The notes under the pieces were generated by a model. That model saw nothing but the letters and a program-made list of their open reading frames with translations, made no database searches and was not told the DNA's origin. DNA of 64,000 nt from Thalassotalea_F euphylliae (GTDB taxonomy: Bacteria > Pseudomonadota > Gammaproteobacteria > Enterobacterales > Alteromonadaceae): positions 124,001 to 188,000 of the forward strand of contig NZ_JBHUIB010000012.1 in assembly GCF_042682785.1 (NCBI RefSeq), given 5' to 3'. A program made the position numbers and the translations under genes. Positions 26,553 to 35,855 of this stretch are shown here, piece by piece. Position 1 is the stretch's first letter, and every line of letters starts with the position of its first letter.

Positions 26553-27596
26553 ATGACAATGCGTACACCAGTCAAAAAACGCCTCCATTATTTCTTAACA
26601 GCAATTAGTTGCTACTTACTTGCTCATTATTTGTTACCTGAACAGGTTGATTTAGCGGGCGATTGGCTTGAATTGCTGCCTGTCATCACAGCGTCGTTCA
26701 GCTTTTTCTTCTTGCTACCAGTGCTCTACTGGTTATGGGTGATCAAAGCGGGGGAGCAAAAACCATGGAAAATGCTTATAGGGCTAAGCCTTAGTTTTCT
26801 TGTTGCTCGCTATACTTTTCCTGAGGATGTAGCGGCTTATTTTGAGTTCATTACTTATTTGCGCTACCCGATCATCGCCATTGTATTGATTATTGAGTGC
26901 TACTTAATATTCACCATTGTCAAAGGGCTATGGCAAGCAAGGCGTTTAAAGGGTGACCCTAGAATTCATACCTATGAAAAATACAAAAATGATGACAAAA
27001 AGCTAACGGCGAGTATGCCTGTCGCAAGCGAGCCTGCAACATGGTTTTATGTCATTCCAAAATTTACCCGAGACCACCCTAAAGCCATGGCGAACCTTGT
27101 ACTTAGGTCTGCCAAACCAATGCATTTTGCTTTTATGCTACTTGCTTGTTTAGCCAGTGGTAGCGGGTTTTATTGGTTACTTGTCGATTGGAGTGAATTG
27201 GCGGCACTTTTTGTCGCGAGTATGTGCTTTTATACGGTATTTTTTGTCACGGCTAACTATCGAATAGCACGCCATTTTTCATGTTATGTCATCGACAATA
27301 AACTGGTAATCAACAACAGTTTTCTGAATCTGATGGTGATTGATCTAGATGCAATTGACAGCATTCAAGTGGGGGAATTTGTCCGCGCTGACAATAAAGA
27401 ACAGATTTGCTTGGGCAGAGGAGAGGTAGCGAATGTTGAGATCAGCTTCTCAGCGACTCAACAATACCTCGGGATGCTTGGTCAGTTTAATGAAAGTGTC
27501 GATAAAGTTTGGTTATGTCTAGACAATCCTGTCGCACTATCCTCGCTAAGAGAAAACAGTGATATTGCTCGAACTGAGCTTGCTGAGGCGAGCTAG
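26553..27596 (+). CDS. multi-span membrane protein, unknown function
   Basis: A 347-residue protein with six likely membrane segments: four in residues 10-130 and two around 190-235 ('FAFMLLACLASGSGFYWLL', 'LAALFVASMCFYTVFFVTA'). A soluble C-terminal part of about 110 residues is rich in beta-strand-like sequence ('CYVIDNKLVINNSFLNLMV'), reminiscent of a membrane-associated PH-like fold. I do not recognise the family. ATG 26553 and ATG 26559 are both possible; AGGG favours the second. Confidence 0.65.
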   Translation: MTMRTPVKKRLHYFLTAISCYLLAHYLLPEQVDLAGDWLELLPVITASFSFFFLLPVLYWLWVIKAGEQKPWKMLIGLSLSFLVARYTFPEDVAAYFEFITYLRYPIIAIVLIIECYLIFTIVKGLWQARRLKGDPRIHTYEKYKNDDKKLTASMPVASEPATWFYVIPKFTRDHPKAMANLVLRSAKPMHFAFMLLACLASGSGFYWLLVDWSELAALFVASMCFYTVFFVTANYRIARHFSCYVIDNKLVINNSFLNLMVIDLDAIDSIQVGEFVRADNKEQICLGRGEVANVEISFSATQQYLGMLGQFNESVDKVWLCLDNPVALSSLRENSDIARTELAEAS

Positions 27597-27645
27597 AATG
27601 TAACAAATAATGTCGGTATATCGAACGTTTGGCAAAATAATGTAC

Positions 27646-27670
27646 AGTTAAACGTATATATCGTTTAACT
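27646..27670. promoter_or_regulatory. 25-bp palindrome upstream of the carboxypeptidase operon
   Basis: Perfect 9-bp arms AGTTAAACG / CGTTTAACT separated by TATATAT, 41 bases before the start codon at 27711. A further GTTAAACATG lies at about 27678. The symmetry and position suggest a dimeric repressor site; the regulator is not identifiable. Confidence 0.5.
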
Positions 27671-27710
27671 TTGATTGAGTTAAACATGGCCATTGAGTAT
27701 TTGGTGCATT

Positions 27711-28631
27711 ATGAAAAACCGACATATTTTCTCTGTGCTGGCTTCGCTAGCACTGACGCCCATAGCCACTGCAGCGCAAAACAATATTGATTGGATTGCG
27801 CTATCGAAGACACCAGTGCAACTAGAGGCGAAGCTAAAAGCGCTTGAATTTGACGATCAAGTCAACCAACGTGCAGCAGTATTAAAGTTATTAGCAGGGC
27901 TAACCCCCAGTGACCAGCAAAGACAGTGGGTGGAGTTACAACAACAATCAGATTTAAAGCTATTCGCCGGTAATCCTGATCATCCTGAACAAGTAATGGT
28001 AACCGTGAACATTGGCGGGTTGGCCAGCGCAGTTGAACAGCAATGGCAGATTAATCAACTGGCTGATGTTTATAAAGACAAGCTGTTGAGTAACCAATGG
28101 CAATGGCATGAATACAAAGACGATAAGTATGGTCAACAGGCTCTATCACAGCTACTTTCTTCCCTTAATGCATCGTCCTTATCGTCGCTTCAATCCAGTC
28201 TCGTAGCGCAAGATTACGTGGGCAAAGTGACTAACCGAACACTCTTGCTATTACTATCTAAACAAGAGAATCTCGTGCTAGCGAATCAATTATTGGTAAA
28301 CCCTAAAGATGAGTTTTCCTACCAATTTGTGCAATCTATTCCAGCTTTGTTCAATGAAGATGATGCCGTGACATTACTCGCAAAATCCTCGAATGTCGCT
28401 GAATTGGCGTCGATGTCTTTGTTGTCGCTCACTAAACGTTACGCGAACAACGACATAGCGCAGAAAACACTATTGTTGGCACTACAAAATCCAAAATCTG
28501 CGTTTATGGCAGCGTCTGCAATGCGCACTATTAACAATGATACGCTCAAATCAAAAATACATGCCTTGGCGAGTAAGAACAATGCAGCAGCTAAATTTGC
28601 CGTATCGGGTTGGCAGGAGGCTGAACAATGA
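27711..28631 (+). CDS. secreted helical protein, unknown function
   Basis: A 306-residue protein with a signal peptide (MKNRHIFSVLASLALTP ending near 'ATAAQ'). The mature part is alpha-helical, rich in Gln, Leu and Ala, and suggestive of HEAT-like repeats ('LASMSLLSLTKRYANND', 'AFMAASAMRTINNDTLK'). ATG 27711 is chosen because it starts the signal peptide. Its stop codon overlaps the start of the M14 carboxypeptidase by four bases, so the two are co-translated and may work together. The function is unknown. Confidence 0.7.
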   Translation: MKNRHIFSVLASLALTPIATAAQNNIDWIALSKTPVQLEAKLKALEFDDQVNQRAAVLKLLAGLTPSDQQRQWVELQQQSDLKLFAGNPDHPEQVMVTVNIGGLASAVEQQWQINQLADVYKDKLLSNQWQWHEYKDDKYGQQALSQLLSSLNASSLSSLQSSLVAQDYVGKVTNRTLLLLLSKQENLVLANQLLVNPKDEFSYQFVQSIPALFNEDDAVTLLAKSSNVAELASMSLLSLTKRYANNDIAQKTLLLALQNPKSAFMAASAMRTINNDTLKSKIHALASKNNAAAKFAVSGWQEAEQ

Positions 28632-30511
28632 AACAAGTTCTACAGTTTATTAGTGCAGCTGGGTTCTCTCTCTGCGTGACGTCGGTAGCCATAAGCCAGG
28701 AGTTTACCTATACCGAATCTGATAATACGGGCGACAATATCGCGCTTGGTTATCCTGTGCCACTGCCCGTTGAGTCGATGACACCAGTCGATGGCTTTCG
28801 TACCTATAATGGCTTACACATGCAACACCAGCAATTGGCTGCACAATCGGAACTATTTACCCCTGTGCAAGTAGGCACGACCTTTAATGGGCGACCCATT
28901 TGGGCATATCAACTTTCAGATGGTGATAACCTCACGACATCCGGTCAAGTTGAAGCAAGTGCGCTGATTAACGGCGGGATTCACGCACGGGAATGGCAGT
29001 CACCTGAGTCACTCACTGGCATTATGGAGTCGATGTTTGAAATCAAAGATGATCTCCATGTTGGCCAATACTTGTTAGAAAACCTTAATTTGGTACTTAT
29101 TCCTGTACTGAATGTTGATGGTTTCCTGCAAACACAGCGCTTCCCAACGACAGTCGTGAATTCAGAGGCACAACCACGAGATGGCCGAATGCGCCGCAAA
29201 AATATGCGTGATGTTGATGAGACGCTTGCGACTACGGGTGACAATTTGCAAGGTATCGACCTTAATCGCAATAACAATCCATATTGGTCAACAAGCGCGC
29301 CAGACCGGAGCTCGGATGATGTTCGCTCTATTGTCCATCATGGAAGTTCAGCAGCATCTGAACCTGAAACCCAAGCGTTGCAGCAAGGCGCAGTGGTAGC
29401 GGGTGAGGATAGGCTGCGTTTTTATATTGATACCCACTCCTTCACGCAAGTGTACTTTGCGCCAGGTACAAACAATGGTCGTCGAAACGCGTTGACTCAG
29501 CGGGTTGCAACTGCAATGCGTGCCGTGAATAACTTTACTTATCGCTATGGACCATCAGCCGCTGGTGGGGGGATTGGCGCGACAGATGAATATTTTGCGA
29601 ACACTTACCAAATCCCCTCATATACGTTAGAAATCGAACCGGCAAACTCTGCTGCTGATTATGGCGGTAATGGCGTGTCACATGACGGTTTTATCTTGCC
29701 TAACTCTGAAGTGTCACGTATGCGTGAAGAAACCAAAAATGCTGCGTTATCAGGGTTGTACATGATTACCGAAATTCCCTTTCTGAAACGCATAGAAATC
29801 AGCAACGGAGATGGTCTTGCGATATCTCAGCAATGGGAAATGGATTCGAATGAACAGCGAACTCTTCAAACCTCGGTCAACAACGGCATCGAAGCAGGCA
29901 CTGAATATCAATTAAAATTAGTGTTCAACAAGCCTATGCGCCATATAGAAGACGGCGTTGTTGCAGACTTTAATGTGTTATCTGATGCGCAAAATATTTC
30001 ACTAGCATGGCAGCGAAGTGTTAGTGGCGAGCTGTCGGAAACGCCACTAGACACGAGTGAAGGGCAATGGCTGCTTGATGGTTTTAGTCGTTATAAAACA
30101 GATACCTACCAAGTGACATTCACCTTACCTGATGACTATGATGCCGCTAATACAACGTTACTTAGTTTGGTTGTTAATACGGTTGATATGGTTGGTCAAG
30201 CGCTCGATACCAATCCTGCAACGGTAGTCGATTGGCAGGGAGGGCATTGGCAACGGTATGAGAATACAACCGGCGATGACAGCACTGACTTTGGTGGTAT
30301 CGATAAATCGATGCGCATTATTGATGATGGCAGTGATTTGTATCAAACAACCGATGGCGGAGGTACGCCAACAACACCTGATCCTGCGCCGGTAGAACCT
30401 TCAAGCAGTGGCTCAGGTGGTGGTAGCTTCGCCTGGTTATCAGTTACCCTTATCGGTGTACTTACTCGTCGACTATGCGGTAATCGTAAACCTAGCTCGC
30501 ATAACTTATAG
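28628..30511 (+). CDS. secreted M14 zinc carboxypeptidase with GlyGly-CTERM tail
   Basis: A 627-residue secreted metallopeptidase. After a signal peptide the zinc ligands are His119 and Glu122 ('GGIHAREWQSPES') and His270 ('YIDTHSFTQ'). The general base is in 'YTLEIEP' (Glu335), and 'GIDLNRN' at about 210 is the substrate-binding signature. A beta-rich C-terminal region precedes 'SSGSGGGSFAWLSVTLIGV' and a basic tail. This is the GlyGly-CTERM sorting signal processed by rhombosortase in type II secretion bacteria. AGGAGG lies before the ATG. It removes C-terminal residues from peptides; specificity is unknown. Confidence 0.9.
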   Translation: MKQVLQFISAAGFSLCVTSVAISQEFTYTESDNTGDNIALGYPVPLPVESMTPVDGFRTYNGLHMQHQQLAAQSELFTPVQVGTTFNGRPIWAYQLSDGDNLTTSGQVEASALINGGIHAREWQSPESLTGIMESMFEIKDDLHVGQYLLENLNLVLIPVLNVDGFLQTQRFPTTVVNSEAQPRDGRMRRKNMRDVDETLATTGDNLQGIDLNRNNNPYWSTSAPDRSSDDVRSIVHHGSSAASEPETQALQQGAVVAGEDRLRFYIDTHSFTQVYFAPGTNNGRRNALTQRVATAMRAVNNFTYRYGPSAAGGGIGATDEYFANTYQIPSYTLEIEPANSAADYGGNGVSHDGFILPNSEVSRMREETKNAALSGLYMITEIPFLKRIEISNGDGLAISQQWEMDSNEQRTLQTSVNNGIEAGTEYQLKLVFNKPMRHIEDGVVADFNVLSDAQNISLAWQRSVSGELSETPLDTSEGQWLLDGFSRYKTDTYQVTFTLPDDYDAANTTLLSLVVNTVDMVGQALDTNPATVVDWQGGHWQRYENTTGDDSTDFGGIDKSMRIIDDGSDLYQTTDGGGTPTTPDPAPVEPSSSGSGGGSFAWLSVTLIGVLTRRLCGNRKPSSHNL

Positions 30512-30554
30512 CCAGTTTCACTTGCTTTTTTCTCACCATTCCCGATAATTTGCC

Positions 30555-30710
30555 GTCACAAGGTGATGGCTTGGGAATGGGGTGAAATACCTCAACTGTA
30601 CCCGCAACTGTTAACAGAGCAACGTGTTCAAGCAACTATGCTTAGCCACTGGATAGTAATATCTGGGAAGGCGCACGCCGAGATGCTGTAAGTCAGGATA
30701 CCGGTCATTA
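30555..30710 (+). ncRNA. cobalamin riboswitch 1 (upstream of btuD operon)
   Basis: Limits are approximate. Conserved elements appear in order: GGTGAAATACC, ACTGTACCCGCAACTGT, GCCACTGG, CTGGGAAGGC and the B12 box AAGTCAGGATACC (about 30690-30702). It precedes btuD-btuC-cobQ-cobO-btuF, which it should switch off when adenosylcobalamin binds. Together with the leader it fills the 30512-30841 gap. The expression platform was not obvious. Confidence 0.93.
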
Positions 30711-30841
30711 TCACACGAATTTAACAAGTCGAGCGGGTTACTCGAGCATTGTCCCCACATTAGTGCAAATTTGATTGCAGCTAATTGGCTCTGCTATGTG
30801 TAACTGCTGACTGTCTCGCTGTAGGTAGGGCGGTAATAAAA

Positions 30842-31696
30842 TTGGAACAAGCAGTAGGTCAGCATCAACAACTAAGCCCCTTACTTTCAGTAAGTAACTT
30901 GTGGTGGCTGATTGACCAAAAAACGATTCTGGATTCTATTTCGCTTGATATTCATGAGGGTGAATTTATTGGCTTGATAGGGCCTAATGGCGCTGGCAAG
31001 TCGAGTTTATTGCGCTGCTTGTATCGCTACATCAAGCCATCTCGTGGACATGTTTTGTTTGCTGGCAAAGATATTTGGCAATATTCACAGCAGGCTTACG
31101 CAAAGCAAGTTGCTGTGGTGCTGCAAGAGTCGCCAAGTGATTTCAATTTAACGGTGACTGATGTTGTTTCTCTGGGGTTACTAACGCAAACATCGGTTTG
31201 GCATCGTACGAATGACAGTGACAAGCAACTGATTAGCGATGCACTAGCGCAAGTTGGCCTGACTGACAAAGCGACGGAATGTTTCGAGCACCTATCAGGG
31301 GGAGAAAAACAGCGCACGCTTATCGCGAGGGCAATTGTGCAACAGCCCAAACTACTCATTATGGATGAGCCAACAAGTCATTTAGATGCCAAGTATCAAA
31401 TCCAGATTATTGAATTGGCGAAGTCGCTCGGCATCACGGTGTTAGCTTCGTTTCACGACCTTAATCTTGCCAGTGCGATGTGTGATCGCTTGTTATTACT
31501 TAACAATGGGTTTTTAGTTGCCGATGGTACACCACAAAATGTCATTACTTCAGAGCAGCTCGCAGAAGTATTTGGTGTTTGCACTCAGGTGAATCGTCAT
31601 CCTCAGCACGGTGCTCCCCATATCACGTATTTTTATGGCTACAACTTTGATGCTGATAACCTAAATGACCTGGAAAAAGGAGATGGTGATGTTTAG
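30842..31696 (+). CDS. btuD: cobalamin ABC transporter ATPase BtuD
   Basis: The ATP-binding subunit of the vitamin B12 importer. Walker A is 'GPNGAGKSS', the signature is 'LSGGEKQR', Walker B is 'LLIMDEPTSHLD', and the H-loop is in 'ASFHDLN'. It belongs to the FecE/BtuD subclass and lies directly after a cobalamin riboswitch, overlapping the permease gene by eight bases. The start is uncertain: there is no ATG, TTG 30842 follows AGGGCGG at good spacing, and TTG 30785 would add 19 residues unlike the family. Confidence 0.88.
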   Translation: MEQAVGQHQQLSPLLSVSNLWWLIDQKTILDSISLDIHEGEFIGLIGPNGAGKSSLLRCLYRYIKPSRGHVLFAGKDIWQYSQQAYAKQVAVVLQESPSDFNLTVTDVVSLGLLTQTSVWHRTNDSDKQLISDALAQVGLTDKATECFEHLSGGEKQRTLIARAIVQQPKLLIMDEPTSHLDAKYQIQIIELAKSLGITVLASFHDLNLASAMCDRLLLLNNGFLVADGTPQNVITSEQLAEVFGVCTQVNRHPQHGAPHITYFYGYNFDADNLNDLEKGDGDV

Positions 31697-32702
31697 GCAA
31701 CCTGCTGTTGTCTTAGCTGTTTTGCTGCTTGCATTGCCTCTGTCAGCAATTAGCTCGCTATCTATCGGTGCGGTTGAATTGTCGTTTAACCAGGTGTTGG
31801 GTGCCTTAATAGGAAGCAATACCGATAGTTTTGATCAGCAAATTATTTGGGATCTGCGAATGCCTCGCATGTTGCTAGCCTTGTTTGCAGGAGCTGGTTT
31901 ATCGCTAGCTGGACTCATGTTGCAGACAGTGACACGCAACCCGTTAGCTGACCCGTATCTGTTTGGCATTTCCTCTGGCGCCGCACTTGGTGTGGTACTT
32001 ACCGTCAGTTTGTCTGGCACCAGCTATTTCTATGGTGCAAATATTTCCCTATCCATTGCAGCTTTTGTCGGCAGTTTGGTGGCCATGTCACTACTGTTGA
32101 TTGTGTCGGGCTCTGCGTTAGCTCGGCAGGTTGAGTCGATGTTACTTGCGGGCGTAGCGCTTTCGTTCTTGTTTAGCGCAATGACCAGTGTCAGCCTTTA
32201 CTATAGCGATCCACAAGCCATCAGCGCGGTAATTTTTTGGACCATGGGCAGCTTTGCACGAGCGCAGTGGCATAGCCTACTTATGCCAGCATTCTTTTTA
32301 GTGATTGTGTTGTCAGTTGTGGTTATTTGGCGCCGTCAACTAACGGCACTGCTGTTGGGTGACGAGAGTGCGATAACGCTGGGCGTCAATGTACGTAAGT
32401 TCCGTTTTATGATGTTAGCATTGAGCTCTTTGCTGACTGCTAGCCTAGTATCCGTTTGTGGCGGTATTGGTTTTGTTGGCTTGATGATCCCCCATATCGT
32501 CCGTTTTCTTGTATCACAGGCGAGTGCAGTTAACCCCATTTTAGTTGCCTTGCTTGGCGGTATATTCATGTTGTGGGTAGATGTACTTGCGCGCAGTTTA
32601 CTGACAAATCAAGAACTTCCCATTGGTGTCATTACTGGCCTACTGGGGAGCTTATTTTTCTTATCTTTGATGTATTGGCGCAGGCGCCAAGTAAGGGTAT
32701 AA
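31689..32702 (+). CDS. btuC: cobalamin ABC transporter permease BtuC
   Basis: A 337-residue FecCD/BtuC-type permease with about ten membrane spans. Family segments include 'LRMPRMLLALFAGAGLSLAG' and 'NPLADPYLFGISSGAALG' near the N-terminus and 'GGIGFVGLMIPHIVRF' in the coupling region. Of three clustered starts (31683, 31686, 31689), the last has AAGGAG six bases upstream and is chosen. It pairs with BtuD and BtuF to import B12 from the periplasm. Confidence 0.92.
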   Translation: MFRQPAVVLAVLLLALPLSAISSLSIGAVELSFNQVLGALIGSNTDSFDQQIIWDLRMPRMLLALFAGAGLSLAGLMLQTVTRNPLADPYLFGISSGAALGVVLTVSLSGTSYFYGANISLSIAAFVGSLVAMSLLLIVSGSALARQVESMLLAGVALSFLFSAMTSVSLYYSDPQAISAVIFWTMGSFARAQWHSLLMPAFFLVIVLSVVVIWRRQLTALLLGDESAITLGVNVRKFRFMMLALSSLLTASLVSVCGGIGFVGLMIPHIVRFLVSQASAVNPILVALLGGIFMLWVDVLARSLLTNQELPIGVITGLLGSLFFLSLMYWRRRQVRV

Positions 32703-32704
32703 CC

Positions 32705-34207
32705 ATGAAAGCGTTGATGGTTCAGGGCACCACATCGGATGCGGGTAAAAGCACACTTGTCGCAGGTTTGTGCCGCGTACTCGCTAATGCAAAACACAAA
32801 GTTGCTCCTTTTAAACCGCAAAATATGGCGCTCAATAGTGCCGTCACTGAAGATGGTGGAGAGATAGGTAGGGCGCAGGCGCTACAAGCTGTCGCTGCCA
32901 GAGTGCCATCTCATACTGACTTTAACCCTATTCTGCTAAAACCTAATACAGATACGGGCGCACAAGTTATTGTTCATGGTAAGGCGGTCAGTAATATGGA
33001 AGCGGCCAGTTATCATGATTACAAGAAAGTTGCTTTAGATGCTGTGCTTACTTCCTACTCACGGTTAAGTGAACGCTTTGACTACTTGTTGGTAGAGGGG
33101 GCAGGAAGCCCAGCAGAAATTAATTTGCGTGACAATGATATCGCCAACATGGGGTTTGCTGAGGCAGTTGACTGCCCAGTGATCATCATTGCCGATATTG
33201 ATAAAGGCGGCGTTTTTGCCCATTTGGTGGGTACGTTGGCATTGTTATCAGAATCTGAACAAGCAAGAGTGAAAGGGTTTGTCATTAACCGCTTTCGTGG
33301 TGATATCAGCTTGCTTCAATCCGGTTTAGATTGGTTAGAAGACCGAACGGGAAAACCTGTGCTAGGCGTATTGCCTTACTTACATGACCTTGCTTTAGAT
33401 GCCGAAGATGCGCTCGCTACAGCAAATGTAGTTGAGCAGGCAGAGATCAATATCAGTGTATTGTTACTTCCTCATATCTCCAATCATACTGATTTTGATA
33501 GCTTGCGGCTGAATCCACACGTCAACTTGCGTTATGTCAGAGTAGAGCAAGATATCCCACCGTCAGATTTGATCATCATTCCAGGCTCTAAAAATGTACT
33601 CGGTGATTTAGCCTTTCTAAAGGAACAGGGCTGGGCTGGGCAAGTCAACCAGCACTTGCGCTACGGTGGCAAGTTGTTAGGGATTTGCGGCGGCTTTCAA
33701 ATGTTGGGCAATCATATTTACGATATGCATGGTGTTGAATCGTCAAGTCAGCTAGCGAAAGGTCTTGGTCTGGCTGACTTTGATACAGAATTGCAGCTTG
33801 AAAAAGTCTTGGCACAAGTGAGCGCAAAAGTGGTTGATGAAAGACTGCTTCATTCCGTGCTTGATGTTGAAATTCAGGGTTATGAAATACATTGCGGTGA
33901 AAGTAATGGGCCTGCGCTCAGCACGCCTTTTGCCACAGTGGAAACTGAATTAGGTGTTCAGCGGCATGATGGTTTCGTTTCTGAAGACGGCCAAATCATC
34001 GGTACCTATTTACATGGTTTGTTTGATACACCAGAAGCAGCCAACACCATTTTACACTGGGTTAACCCGTCACTGGCCGTCGAAGCCATTGACGTTGATG
34101 AGCACCGAGAAGTGCAGCTTTCACGACTGGCAAAGATCTGTGAAAAGCACCTTGATATGAACCAAATTTATTCGATTTTACGGGAGTCCAAACGTGTCAG
34201 TGGATAA
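32705..34207 (+). CDS. cobQ: cobyric acid synthase CobQ/CbiP
   Basis: A 500-residue glutamine-dependent amidase adding four amide groups to adenosylcobyrinic acid a,c-diamide. It begins with the synthetase P-loop 'GTTSDAGKST'. The class I glutaminase cysteine is Cys328 in 'LLGICGGFQMLG', and 'IGTYLHGLF' carries the histidine. ATG 32705 is taken because the family starts there; it lies two bases after btuC. Its presence with cobO in an uptake operon, with no other corrin-ring genes in the window, suggests use in late assembly or salvage. Confidence 0.95.
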   Translation: MKALMVQGTTSDAGKSTLVAGLCRVLANAKHKVAPFKPQNMALNSAVTEDGGEIGRAQALQAVAARVPSHTDFNPILLKPNTDTGAQVIVHGKAVSNMEAASYHDYKKVALDAVLTSYSRLSERFDYLLVEGAGSPAEINLRDNDIANMGFAEAVDCPVIIIADIDKGGVFAHLVGTLALLSESEQARVKGFVINRFRGDISLLQSGLDWLEDRTGKPVLGVLPYLHDLALDAEDALATANVVEQAEINISVLLLPHISNHTDFDSLRLNPHVNLRYVRVEQDIPPSDLIIIPGSKNVLGDLAFLKEQGWAGQVNQHLRYGGKLLGICGGFQMLGNHIYDMHGVESSSQLAKGLGLADFDTELQLEKVLAQVSAKVVDERLLHSVLDVEIQGYEIHCGESNGPALSTPFATVETELGVQRHDGFVSEDGQIIGTYLHGLFDTPEAANTILHWVNPSLAVEAIDVDEHREVQLSRLAKICEKHLDMNQIYSILRESKRVSG

Positions 34208-34793
34208 AGAGAACAACCACAAAAAACGCCAACAACGCTTGAAAGAAACCGTTGATGCGCGTGTAGAAGCCGCGCAGGATGAAAGAGGCGTTCTACAAGT
34301 GATAACGGGTAACGGCAAAGGCAAAACCACCGCGGGCTTTGGTACGGTAGCAAGAGCTGTTGGTCACGGTAAAAAAGCCGCAGTAGTGCAATTTATTAAA
34401 GGCAGTTGGGATTGTGGTGAGCGCAATTTGCTTGAGAAGTTTGATGTCCCTTTTGCGGTAATGGCGACAGGTTTTACCTGGGAAACACAAAACCGAGAGG
34501 CAGATATCAAAGCGGCAGAGGAAACATGGCAACAAGCTAAAAAGTTTCTGGCCGACGAAAGCATCGACATTGTTCTGCTAGACGAAATTACCTATATGCT
34601 GAGCTATGACTATTTAAACGTTGATGAGGTGATAGAGTGTTTGGCCAATCGCCCTGCACATCAATTTGTTATTGCTACAGGTCGCGCTGCACATCGCAAA
34701 CTCACCGACCTTGCTGATACCGTTAGTGAAGTTAAAAACATCAAACACGCTTTTGATGCCGGTGTGAAAGCGCAAGTTGGGTTTGATTACTAA
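34194..34793 (+). CDS. cobO: cob(I)yrinic acid a,c-diamide adenosyltransferase (CobO/BtuR)
   Basis: A 199-residue ATP:corrinoid adenosyltransferase. The P-loop is 'GNGKGKTTAGFG', and 'FIKGSWDCGERNLLE' and 'DIVLLDEITYML' are family hallmarks. It transfers the adenosyl group to the cobalt of cob(I)inamide or cobyrinates. The GTG start at 34194 has GGGAG upstream and overlaps cobQ by 14 bases; the stop overlaps btuF by one base. The operon is riboswitch-controlled. Confidence 0.95.
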   Translation: MSVDKENNHKKRQQRLKETVDARVEAAQDERGVLQVITGNGKGKTTAGFGTVARAVGHGKKAAVVQFIKGSWDCGERNLLEKFDVPFAVMATGFTWETQNREADIKAAEETWQQAKKFLADESIDIVLLDEITYMLSYDYLNVDEVIECLANRPAHQFVIATGRAAHRKLTDLADTVSEVKNIKHAFDAGVKAQVGFDY

Positions 34794-35641
34794 TGCGTAG
34801 CATGATTATTGGTTTGGGCTTTGTTTTTGTCGCGGTTTTTGGCGGTTTATTGTCGCTGTCAATACAGGCGGCTGAAAAGCCTGCCGAGCGCATTGTTGCA
34901 TTAGCGCCACATATTGTAGAAATGCTTTATGCGGTGGGGGCAGGAGATAATATTGTCGCGACCGTAGAGTATGCAAATCACCCTGAAGCGGCTAAGCAGC
35001 TCCCGCGTATCGGTAATCATCAAGGTATTCAAATCGAAAAGTTGTTGGCGCTAAAGCCGGACGTGGTGTTGTTTTGGCAAGGCGGCAATCAAGCGCAAGA
35101 TTTAGCGCATATGCGCAGTTTGGGGCTTAAGGTTGTACTTAGTGAACCCCAAACGCTAGAAGATGTTGCCAAAGAGTTGCGGATGTTAGGCGAGCTCACG
35201 GGCAATACAAAACAAGGTCATGCGCTGGCAGATTCGTTTTTAGAAACCTTGGGCGGTATAACGTCACAATACCAACAGAAACAATCATTTAATGTCTTTT
35301 ATCAGCTTTGGTCGGAGCCGCTAATGACAGTCAGTGGTGAAAGTTGGATAAACCAGTTAGTGACAAGCTGCAATGCTACCAATGCATTTGCTACTAGCCC
35401 AACTAAAACACCGCAAGTCAGTATTGAAAATGTCATGGTCGCAAAACCCGACATTATTATTATTCCAGACGCAGCATCTGCCCACCCTCAGCCAGATCCT
35501 GGTTGGCAAAAGTGGCAGGATATTCCTGCGGTAAAAGAAAAACGCATTATTCACGTCAATGGCGATGTAATGCATAGGTTCAGCCCCAACATGTTAGTGG
35601 GCTTAGCTGATATGTGTCAGCAAATCGATCAATTTAGATAG
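34793..35641 (+). CDS. btuF: periplasmic cobalamin-binding protein BtuF
   Basis: A 282-residue class III solute-binding protein with an N-terminal signal peptide (ending near 'SIQAAE'). It has the BtuF-like core 'RIVALAPHIVEMLYAVGAG', 'YANHPEAAKQLPRIGNH' and 'IQIEKLLALKPDVVLFW'. It delivers B12 to BtuCD. The ATG overlaps the cobO stop codon by one base. It is the last gene of the operon, followed by the second riboswitch. Confidence 0.92.
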   Translation: MRSMIIGLGFVFVAVFGGLLSLSIQAAEKPAERIVALAPHIVEMLYAVGAGDNIVATVEYANHPEAAKQLPRIGNHQGIQIEKLLALKPDVVLFWQGGNQAQDLAHMRSLGLKVVLSEPQTLEDVAKELRMLGELTGNTKQGHALADSFLETLGGITSQYQQKQSFNVFYQLWSEPLMTVSGESWINQLVTSCNATNAFATSPTKTPQVSIENVMVAKPDIIIIPDAASAHPQPDPGWQKWQDIPAVKEKRIIHVNGDVMHRFSPNMLVGLADMCQQIDQFR

Positions 35642-35689
35642 TTTCTGACACACGCCTTGTCAGCGTAATTGACTGTAGTACACCTGCAT

Positions 35690-35853
35690 CATAAGGCAGG
35701 GATTAACAGAGCAGGTTAGGGGAAGCTGATGAAAGTTCAGCACTGCCCCCGCAACGGTGAATTGCAATTGATACTGCAACAGTCCGATTACCTAGCGTGC
35801 TTATAAATAACACCTAATAAGAGAGCAGATGCGGTGGGCATCACGCTAAGGAA
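35690..35853 (+). ncRNA. cobalamin riboswitch 2 (btuB leader)
   Basis: The aptamer is at about 35690-35795, with the conserved stretches CTGCCCCCGCAACGGTGA and the B12 box AGTCCGATTACC (35781-35792). TAGCGTG at 35793-35799, directly after the B12 box, can pair with CACGCTA at 35842-35848, which abuts the AAGGAA ribosome binding site before btuB. That is a plausible translational expression platform. 5' limits are approximate. Confidence 0.9.
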
Positions 35854-35855
35854 CT

